From NCBI GenBank assembly GCA_016650115.1, contig JAENWI010000030.1, forward strand, positions 1 through 11,537: a stretch of 11,537 nucleotides of DNA. Reading direction: 5' to 3'. A program made the position numbers and the translations under genes. A model generated the notes under the pieces. It had not been told where the DNA came from, did no database searches, and saw only the letters and a list, made by a program, of their open reading frames with translations. This DNA is from Peptostreptococcaceae bacterium (GTDB taxonomy: Bacteria > Bacillota > Clostridia > Peptostreptococcales > Anaerovoracaceae). How positions within the stretch are numbered: the first letter of the stretch is position 1; each line of letters begins with the position of its first letter. Positions 1 through 4,786 of this stretch are shown piece after piece.

Positions 1-875
1 GTGTCGGCGAGGCTGATGAATTGTCACCTGTTCTGGTAAGCGCAAATTATAAGATGAGTTTTGATATGCTAAGAAAAGAACTCACAGGAATCAATGCATG
101 GATACTAGTGCTTGATACAAAGGGGATTAATGTCTGGTGTGCTGCCGGTAAAGGAACATTTGGTACGGAGGAGCTGGTAAACCGCATTGCTGAGGTGGGC
201 CTTTCAGAAGTTGTCTCACATAAATCCTTAATCCTGCCTCAACTGGGGGCACCGGGAATCGCCGCTCATGAAGTGGAAAAAAAGTCGGGTTTCAAGGTAA
301 CCTATGGGCCTGTGAGAGCGTCAGACATAAAGGGGTTTATTACTGCCGGGCAGAAAGTTTCAATGGCAATGAGAAAGGTGGAATTTTCATTTTATGACCG
401 CCTCCGATTAACGCCAGTAGAGATTGCAGGAGCTTTAAAGACCTGGATCATTATTTTAGGTTCTCTATTAATTTTGAATTCAATTCATCCTGGTGCCTTT
501 GGGGTAATAGATTTTTACGGGTATACGGGGGCTATCCTGATTGGATGTGTTTTAGTGCCGGTACTTTTACCCTGGATCCCAGGAAACGCGTTTGCCTGGA
601 AGGGCTGGCTTCTGGGGATGGTTTGGGTATTCAACATGGGTGTCATGAATAATTGGATGGGTGAACCAGATTACGGATTGGTGAGAATGCTGGGATACGT
701 TTTAGTATTACCCGCTATTTCTGCATATTTTGCGATGAATTTTACAGGATGCTCGACCTACACCTCTTTGTCTGGTGTTATAAAAGAGATGAAGTTTGCA
801 GTTCCTTTAATGATAACCAGTTTAATTTTAGGCGTGCTGGTAATATTATATGATAGTTTGATTTATATTGGTTAA
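1..875 (+). CDS. hgcA: HgcA, mercury-methylating corrinoid membrane protein (5' end cut by window edge)
   Basis: The open frame enters from the left edge (codon phase from base 3) and stops at TAA 873-875. The in-frame TTG at 21 is internal, because family members have further N-terminal sequence. Numbering from that TTG, N37-VWCAAGK-44 is the HgcA cap-helix motif, and Cys40 (codon 138-140) is the predicted lower axial ligand of the corrinoid cobalt. Residues 1-125 are the soluble corrinoid-binding domain, related to the CFeSP subunit. From about 138 to 282 there are roughly five hydrophobic helices, including the conserved M239-NFTGCSTYTS stretch. In characterised bacteria HgcA transfers a methyl group from the cobalt to Hg(II) at the inner membrane, and HgcB re-reduces it. 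The membrane domain plus this motif separates HgcA from acetyl-CoA pathway CdhD/AcsD. The identity is read directly from the motifs; methylating activity is inferred. Confidence 0.95.
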   Translation, partial: VGEADELSPVLVSANYKMSFDMLRKELTGINAWILVLDTKGINVWCAAGKGTFGTEELVNRIAEVGLSEVVSHKSLILPQLGAPGIAAHEVEKKSGFKVTYGPVRASDIKGFITAGQKVSMAMRKVEFSFYDRLRLTPVEIAGALKTWIIILGSLLILNSIHPGAFGVIDFYGYTGAILIGCVLVPVLLPWIPGNAFAWKGWLLGMVWVFNMGVMNNWMGEPDYGLVRMLGYVLVLPAISAYFAMNFTGCSTYTSLSGVIKEMKFAVPLMITSLILGVLVILYDSLIYIG

Positions 876-964
876 TCATCGGGCGACTTGGGATTTCTGA
901 GAAAGTTGAAATACACGGTGAATTGAAAAAAAGTGAGCATATTGTTGATTTGTGGAGGATAGAT

Positions 965-1246
965 ATGAAACATAGATATTTAAAGAATGTCGTCAGTTTA
1001 AATTTAATCACGGAAAAATGTACGGGTTGCAGATTGTGCATAAAGGTATGCCCTCATCAAGTTTTTTCCATGAATAATGGTAAGGCTGAGATTACTGATA
1101 AAGACAGCTGCATGGAATGTGGCGCATGTGCCATGAATTGTGCTTTTGAGGCCATAGAAGTGAAATCGGGGACCGGTTGTGCAGCGGCTGTTATGTATGG
1201 CAAACTTACGGGTGGAGAGCCCAACTGTGATTGCTGTGGAAAGTAA
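965..1246 (+). CDS. hgcB: HgcB, 2[4Fe-4S] ferredoxin partner of HgcA
   Basis: This is a 93-residue protein. ATG 965 is preferred over an upstream in-frame TTG at 923 because GGAGG at 954-958 sits 6 nt before it and the resulting length matches HgcB. The first cluster motif is Cys19, 22, 25, 29 followed by Pro30; the second is Cys49, 52, 55, 59. Beyond the ferredoxin fold lies Cys72 in a GCAAAV context, which is the extra Cys conserved in HgcB. The tail ends Cys88-x-Cys90-Cys91-Gly-Lys, giving the vicinal Cys pair thought to bind Hg(II) or CH3Hg. Ala60 replaces the usual Pro after the second cluster, which is a mild deviation. HgcB is known to reduce the HgcA corrinoid and probably delivers mercury. 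It lies 89 bp behind hgcA on the same strand with no terminator between, so co-transcription is expected. Confidence 0.95.
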   Translation: MKHRYLKNVVSLNLITEKCTGCRLCIKVCPHQVFSMNNGKAEITDKDSCMECGACAMNCAFEAIEVKSGTGCAAAVMYGKLTGGEPNCDCCGK

Positions 1247-1353
1247 TATGAGCATTCCTTCATTTAATTAAAGTGTAATTCGCAATGGATTGTTAAGGAA
1301 GGATCTTTGATTTAATGGACTTTCAAATAATTAAAGAATGATGAGGTACCAAT

Positions 1354-2022
1354 TTGACAAAAACATACTTTAATCCTGGCTGTGCATTAAGTATTTACAA
1401 GCCGGATACTGAAAACAAAATATTAAAATTTCTGAATGAAAACTGTCTTGAAAAATATGGAGAAGTTGAGCTTCATAAGATTTGCTGTCGCCACGAGCCT
1501 ATGATTGAAGAGGGCTCGCTAATCATCAATGTTTGTGCCGGCTGCGACAGGCGATTTAGAAGCTTGTATCAAGGAATAACCACCATTTCCCTTTGGGAAG
1601 TGATTGATGAGCTGGATTCATTTGAGTTTCCAGATTATAAAGGACTGCAGATGTCCGTTCATGATGCCTGTCCGGTTCGTGAGAAGGCGCAGGTTCATCA
1701 GGCGGTGCGAGGTTTGCTTGGGAAAATGAACATAGAGGTTGTAGAAACGGAATTTCACGGATCGCGTTCGATTTGCTGTGGAGACGATTTGTATCCAGCA
1801 CTTCCAGTAGAAACGGTCCATAAGAAGATGAAGGAGCGAGCAGAATCAATGCCATGCGAAGATGTTTGTGTTTATTGTGTTTCCTGCATTAAATCCATGC
1901 ATATCGGTGGAAAAACCCCAAGACATTTGATGGATCTTCTTTTAGGAGAGACAACAGAAGCTCAGATTTATGAAACAGAAGAATGGCATATACAATTGCA
2001 GGAGTACATAGACAGACATTAA
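1354..2022 (+). CDS. HdrB-like cysteine-rich (CCG domain) Fe-S protein
   Basis: This 222-residue soluble protein starts at TTG 1354, with GAGG at 1343-1346 seven nt upstream; the ATGs at 1338 and 1341 are out of frame. It has two cysteine-rich modules. The N-terminal one has Cys10 (NPGC), Cys44-Cys45 and Cys61-x-x-Cys64. The C-terminal one has Cys106, Cys141-Cys142-Gly143 and Cys175-x-x-Cys178. The second fits the CXnCCGXnCXXC pattern that in heterodisulfide reductase HdrB binds non-cubane 4Fe-4S clusters doing thiol/disulfide chemistry. The first has CC without Gly and a short spacing to its CXXC. No signal peptide or membrane segment is seen, so it is probably cytoplasmic. It follows hgcB by 107 bp and is followed at once by a transporter remnant. 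Its partner and substrate are unknown; an electron or thiol role next to HgcAB is only an inference from position. Confidence 0.8.
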   Translation: MTKTYFNPGCALSIYKPDTENKILKFLNENCLEKYGEVELHKICCRHEPMIEEGSLIINVCAGCDRRFRSLYQGITTISLWEVIDELDSFEFPDYKGLQMSVHDACPVREKAQVHQAVRGLLGKMNIEVVETEFHGSRSICCGDDLYPALPVETVHKKMKERAESMPCEDVCVYCVSCIKSMHIGGKTPRHLMDLLLGETTEAQIYETEEWHIQLQEYIDRH

Positions 2023-2026
2023 GGGG

Positions 2027-2254
2027 GTGACAATCCTTCCTGCCAGTCTGATTGCCGGGTTTTTATACGACAACGTGAATAACAGAATCCCGTTCTATTA
2101 TGGGTCTGTCATGGCATTCATAGCAGCTGCTGCACCAATATTTATCATTTCAAATATTCCGACTCTCATATTTTTAGCAATTTATTTTGCTTGCAGAGAT
2201 AAGCGTAAAAAGAATTTAGAACTAGAAAAGATGAGTATTCAGGATTTAGAATAG
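2027..2254 (+). pseudogene. C-terminal remnant of an MFS-type transporter
   Basis: The frame opens 5 bp after the preceding stop and encodes up to 75 residues. It begins LPASLIAGFLYD, then a short loop ending PFYYGS, and then a hydrophobic helix pair ending in a positively charged tail (CRDKRKKN). This resembles the last two helices of a major facilitator protein: the LPASL-AG-L-D turn and PF--G start of the next helix are common there. Ten or so N-terminal helices are missing. The only early start candidate is GTG 2027, which abuts a G-run with no proper spacing; an internal ATG lies at 2111. The best reading is a deletion product left behind after loss of most of the gene. Expression as a small membrane protein cannot be excluded. 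Confidence 0.6.
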
Positions 2255-2302
2255 ATTCATGATTAACCTTGTACGGTGCCAATATAAAAGCTGGGTTTTA
2301 AT

Positions 2303-2536
2303 ATGTTTGGAACTCTTATTGATGGGGAGCAGTCAGAACATATGATTATTCGCATTTGGAATTTTCATTTTCTTGATGGCAACACGATAGATTTTTTGCC
2401 CTATTTATTAAGAAGTAAATTGAGTAAACAGATTACAATTCACGCTATTTTGGATGATAACAAAAAGAATATGAAATCAGAGAGTTTCGTCAAACTTTAT
2501 CAATCAATGAAGGAGACCAAGGTGACGACGGATTGA
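2303..2536 (+). CDS. Unrecognised short ORF, 77 residues
   Basis: I do not recognise this protein. It opens at ATG 2303 with only a weak upstream purine stretch (GCTGGG, about 10 nt before). The product begins MFGTLIDGEQSEHMIIRIWN, has a mixed hydrophobic middle (FLPYLLRSKLSKQITIHAIL) and a lysine-rich end. No signal peptide, transmembrane helix or metal motif is clear. Its last codons fall inside the first copy of an 18-bp direct repeat. It lies between a transporter remnant and a tRNA, a stretch that otherwise looks decayed, so it may be a fragment of a larger lost gene rather than a functional one. Confidence 0.3.
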   Translation: MFGTLIDGEQSEHMIIRIWNFHFLDGNTIDFLPYLLRSKLSKQITIHAILDDNKKNMKSESFVKLYQSMKETKVTTD

Positions 2537-2572
2537 GCGGGGTTGGAAAAAACTAAGGTGACGACGGATTGA
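2519..2572 (+). repeat. 18-bp direct repeat pair, 36-bp period
   Basis: The 18-mer AAGGTGACGACGGATTGA occurs exactly at 2519-2536 and again at 2555-2572, separated by 18 bp of unrelated sequence. The 36-bp spacing keeps the copies in the same reading phase, so both read KVTTD-stop. The copies are richer in GC than the surrounding AT-rich DNA. No third copy was found in this window by eye. It could be a duplication scar, a protein-binding site pair or a recombination remnant. Confidence 0.7.
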
Positions 2573-2643
2573 AAACGATTAAGAACTAACTAACTATTCA
2601 GAAAAAAATAAATCGTTTAGTGAATATTAATTTTGTTATCACC

Positions 2644-2672
2644 TTGTCAGTAAAAAATGATTATGTTATAAT
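2644..2672 (+). promoter_or_regulatory. Sigma-70-type promoter of tRNA-Leu
   Basis: A TTGTCA hexamer at 2644-2649 and a perfect TATAAT at 2667-2672 are separated by exactly 17 bp. This places transcription start about 20-25 bp before the tRNA 5' end at 2703. It is the best promoter in the window and fits a constitutive tRNA gene. Confidence 0.8.
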
Positions 2673-2702
2673 TCCATTGTTGGGTAAATTCCCAATTGAT
2701 TT

Positions 2703-2789
2703 GCAGTCATGGCGGAATTGGCAGACGCGCACGGTTCAGGTCCGTGTGCTCGCAAGGGCGTGGAAGTTCGAGTCTTCTTGGCTGCACCA
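2703..2789 (+). tRNA. tRNA-Leu (anticodon CAG)
   Basis: This 87-nt class II tRNA encodes its CCA end (2787-2789) after discriminator A2786. The acceptor arms GCAGTCA (2703-2709) and TGGCTGC (2779-2785) pair over 7 bp with one G-U. The anticodon stem CACGG/CCGTG (2730-2734/2742-2746) encloses the loop TTCAGGT, with anticodon CAG at 2737-2739 reading CUG. The long variable arm and the GGTTCAGGT/TTCGAGT features are those of bacterial tRNA-Leu. The T arm is GGAAG-TTCGAGT-CTTCT. It has its own promoter and terminator, so it is a single-gene unit. Confidence 0.97.
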
Positions 2790-2792
2790 AAC

Positions 2793-2831
2793 ACCTTGAA
2801 ATCTTAACGGTTTCAAGGTTTTTTTGTTTTT
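2793..2831 (+). terminator. Rho-independent terminator after tRNA-Leu
   Basis: ACCTTGAAA (2793-2801) and TTTCAAGGT (2811-2819) form a perfect 9-bp stem with a 9-nt loop. A run of T follows directly, broken once by G at 2826. It begins 3 nt after the CCA end and ends the tRNA transcript. Confidence 0.9.
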
Positions 2832-2919
2832 GAAAACTATAGAATCAATTTCAAGTACTAGCCCCATTTATTTTATGTGCTATTTTAGATTCCTGGTCTT
2901 TATATAATGTCCCATATGG

Positions 2920-3029
2920 TTCTACCGTTTAATAAACGTTTATAATTGTTTTAAAAACGTTTATTATTTATTCGTGTTTTTTTATTTTAAAGGAATAAAA
3001 CACAAATAATATAATCTAAAGTGGTAGAA
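2920..3029. repeat. Nested inverted-repeat block (possible MITE or operator cluster)
   Basis: The outer arms are TTCTACC (2920-2926) and GGTAGAA (3023-3029); allowing one indel they extend with TTTA/TAAA. Inside, AATAAACGTTT (2931-2941) and AAACGTTTATT (2955-2965) are perfect 11-bp inverted repeats, and each contains the palindrome AAACGTTT. A third pair is GTGTTTT (2974-2980) and AAAACAC (2997-3003). The palindrome ATAAACGTTTAT at 2932-2943 has the central CG seen in LacI/CcpA-type operators. It may be a small non-autonomous mobile element, an operator array, or an RNA structure. No clear target-site duplication flanks it. Confidence 0.5.
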
Positions 3030-3047
3030 TGAAAAAAAGATTGTAAA

Positions 3048-3258
3048 AATAAAGAAAAAAGAAAAGAGTACGGCAAGCCATCTTTTAGTGTAGCGCTAAT
3101 AATCGTTTTGTTTTTACTCATTTTTTCAGTGTAATTGCGGGTTATCTGCTTTCGGAAAGTCAATATGTTGCGTCAAGAACATGTGGAGATGCTGGCACAA
3201 TACGGATGAGGAGTATGCAGTAATTGATAAGGAATATGAGACAAAAGAACTGGAATAA
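3048..3258 (+). pseudogene. Frameshifted remnant of a small membrane protein
   Basis: Three frames must be joined to read one protein. The first gives KEYGKPSFSVALIIVLFLLI followed by FSV (to about 3130). A +1 shift gives VIAGYLLSESQYVASRT. A further shift gives HNTDEEYAVIDKEYETKELE, ending TAA 3256-3258. The hydrophobic stretch after a basic N-terminus looks like the first helix of a transporter or antiporter; the KPS-ALI pattern is loosely reminiscent of NhaC-type antiporters, but this is weak. The last piece could also be read as a 25-codon ORF from ATG 3181, with no ribosome site. It ends just before the ribosome site of the M20 peptidase. Confidence 0.4.
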
Positions 3259-3275
3259 AACAGGGGGCAGAACAA

Positions 3276-4463
3276 ATGATAAATAAAAATGAAACTCTGG
3301 ATTTGCTGAAAAGTCTGATTTCTATTCCAAGCCCTTACTTTGAAGAAGACAAAATTATGGATTTTGTAGTGAATTGGTTTAAGGGAAACAAAATAGAGGC
3401 AAAACTACATGAGTATCATGAGAATAAAGTAACAGATTTTCATGGAAAAAATGTGGTTGTTGAGATAGATGGCGGTGAACCAGGGCTGACAGTATGTATA
3501 AATGGTCATCTTGACACAGTTAAATTATGTAATGGATGGACGGTCGAGCCATATGTCGGAGTGGTTGAAGGGGACAAAATCTATGGAGTAGGAGCCCTTG
3601 ATATGAAATCCGGGTGTGCAGCTACCATGCTTGCCTTAAAGGAATTTAAAGAAAATCATGAAAAATTCAAAGGCAAGATTATTGCATCATATGTATCTGT
3701 TGAAGAAGGACCCTATGGCATGGGAACAAATGCACTAATTGAAGAAGGGTACATAAAAGATGTAGACTTTTCAATTGTGACTGAACCATCTGCTGGATTT
3801 ACGGGCAAGCCATTTCCTGTGATTTGTCTGGGAGCCAGAGGCGGATATGGGTTGGAAATAGAATTTTTCGGAAAATCAGCTCATGCGGCACTCCCTAAAA
3901 GCGGCAAAAGCGCATCTTTAGATGCGGCAAAGGTTGTTTGTGAATTAGAAAATGTAGAATATAAGGAAGATGAGCATCTTGGCACTGGTGTCGCTTGTGT
4001 AGTAGCAATTGAAAGCGATGGGGGAGCCTGCAGCGTTCCGGATTATGCAAAGGTAAAGCTTTTCTGGCACATTGTGGTTGGGGAAAATGAGCAAACTATC
4101 GAGGATGATATTGTAAAAGCAATCGAAAGAGCCAATATTCAATGTACCTATAAAATTAATTTTCGAGAGGCGCCAAGTGAAGACTCGAAAGGATTCATGC
4201 CTTACACAGTGAGCGAAGAAAACCCACTGGTAAAAACCTTTATGAATTCTGTTGTGCAGGTCTGTAAAGAAAAACCTAAAATAGAGTATTTCCAAAGTAT
4301 TGGAGATTTCAACTATTTAGGGTCAAGATTAAATGCACCTATTGTAATTTTCGGGGCTGAGGGAGAAAACTTCCATGGAGTGGACGAGTATGCAACAATT
4401 TCGTCAACAGTAAAAACCTCTCAAATTGTATATGATTTCTTGGTAAAAACTCTTACCTATTAA
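3276..4463 (+). CDS. M20 family metallopeptidase/deacylase (ArgE/DapE type)
   Basis: This 395-residue zinc or cobalt hydrolase has normal length for the family. ATG 3276 follows AGGGGG (3261-3266) with a 9-nt gap. The dinuclear site is complete: His78-x-Asp80 (NGHLDTV), bridging Asp109 (ALDMKSG), catalytic Glu143 and metal Glu144 (SVEEGP), Glu170 (TEPS) and C-terminal His367 (FHGVDE). The lid domain (about 185-290) carries SAHAALP with the His expected to reach the partner's active site. There is no signal peptide, so it is cytoplasmic. Relatives hydrolyse amide bonds of acetylornithine, succinyl-diaminopimelate, short peptides or other N-acyl amino acids. The surrounding RocB-like genes suggest a role in amino acid scavenging, but its substrate is not determined by the sequence and no arginine or lysine synthesis gene lies nearby. 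Confidence 0.9.
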   Translation: MINKNETLDLLKSLISIPSPYFEEDKIMDFVVNWFKGNKIEAKLHEYHENKVTDFHGKNVVVEIDGGEPGLTVCINGHLDTVKLCNGWTVEPYVGVVEGDKIYGVGALDMKSGCAATMLALKEFKENHEKFKGKIIASYVSVEEGPYGMGTNALIEEGYIKDVDFSIVTEPSAGFTGKPFPVICLGARGGYGLEIEFFGKSAHAALPKSGKSASLDAAKVVCELENVEYKEDEHLGTGVACVVAIESDGGACSVPDYAKVKLFWHIVVGENEQTIEDDIVKAIERANIQCTYKINFREAPSEDSKGFMPYTVSEENPLVKTFMNSVVQVCKEKPKIEYFQSIGDFNYLGSRLNAPIVIFGAEGENFHGVDEYATISSTVKTSQIVYDFLVKTLTY

Positions 4464-4548
4464 GTAGGTATCTCTTTATGCCAAAATAATCAAAGCAGCT
4501 AGATAGTGGATAACTTGCAGAGTTTAATAAATATTCTCATTGGGAAGT

Positions 4549-4576
4549 TAAAAGCAATAATCCTAAAAGCAATAAT
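4549..4576 (+). repeat. 13-bp tandem-like direct repeat
   Basis: TAAAAGCAATAAT is present at 4549-4561 and 4564-4576, with a 15-bp period. The two copies face the same side of the helix only approximately. It may be a regulator site or chance in AT-rich DNA. Confidence 0.5.
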
Positions 4577-4724
4577 TTATCAAAAGGATTGAAAAATAGC
4601 AATTTGAATGTTAGAATATTCAAATAATACTATAATTCTTTTCTTCGTAAATAGTCTTATTTGAAGCTAATAAAAAACATACGCGGAATTTGGGTAAAAG
4701 TACAATATTAGGTCAACTTATGAT

Positions 4725-4759
4725 TTGGTTTTGCCACCTTTTGGTAATACAATTATGGT
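4725..4759 (+). promoter_or_regulatory. Candidate promoter(s) for the first RocB-like gene
   Basis: TTGGTT (4725-4730) pairs with TACAAT (4748-4753), and TTGCCA (4731-4736) pairs with TATGGT (4754-4759), both across 17 bp. Each is an imperfect match to the housekeeping consensus. Their position 30-60 bp before the start codon is suitable. The 323-bp gap supports an independent promoter, but which box is used cannot be decided. Confidence 0.35.
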
Positions 4760-4786
4760 ACATGATTAAAAAGGAGATAATATTTG

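Larger units (their letters stand above)
2832..3275 (+). other. 444-bp AT-rich gap with inverted repeats and a decayed ORF
   Basis: No intact gene is present between the tRNA terminator and the M20 peptidase. The left part (about 2920-3029) is packed with inverted repeats, and the right part (about 3050-3258) contains pieces of a broken membrane-protein reading frame; both are listed separately. TATAAT hexamers occur at 2903-2908 and 3010-3015, but neither has a convincing -35 box at the right distance, so the promoter of the downstream peptidase gene is not assigned. Confidence 0.6.
4464..4786 (+). other. 323-bp intergenic gap with a short repeat and candidate promoters
   Basis: No gene is supported here. 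The gap starts with a weak hairpin over the upstream stop codon (TACCTA 4454-4459, TAGGTA 4465-4470) lacking a good T-run. A 13-bp direct repeat TAAAAGCAATAAT lies at 4549-4561 and 4564-4576. Two overlapping promoter-like pairs precede the next gene: TTGGTT (4725-4730) with TACAAT (4748-4753), and TTGCCA (4731-4736) with TATGGT (4754-4759), each with a 17-bp spacer. AAGGAG at 4771-4776 is the ribosome site of the next gene. Confidence 0.5.

Noticed and set aside
923..964. TTG 923 as the hgcB start
   Set aside because: No ribosome site precedes it and the 14 extra residues are unlike HgcB; ATG 965 has GGAGG at correct spacing.
778..1263. Several reverse-strand open frames opposite hgcA/hgcB
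   Set aside because: They overlap clear coding sequence on the other strand, lack ribosome sites and have no recognisable domains.
1263..1272. Palindrome TTTAATTAAA after hgcB as terminator
   Set aside because: The stem is only five A/T pairs with no loop and no T-run, expected by chance in AT-rich DNA.
2703..2789. Phage attachment site in tRNA-Leu
   Set aside because: The tRNA is intact, but no duplicate of its 3' end and no integrase gene could be found in the window.
2644..2831. T-box or riboswitch leader near the tRNA
   Set aside because: The promoter, tRNA and terminator account for the whole stretch; no T-box sequence or downstream regulated gene is attached.
4549..4576. CRISPR or tandem-repeat array
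   Set aside because: Only two 13-bp copies separated by 2 bp, with no spacers or further units.
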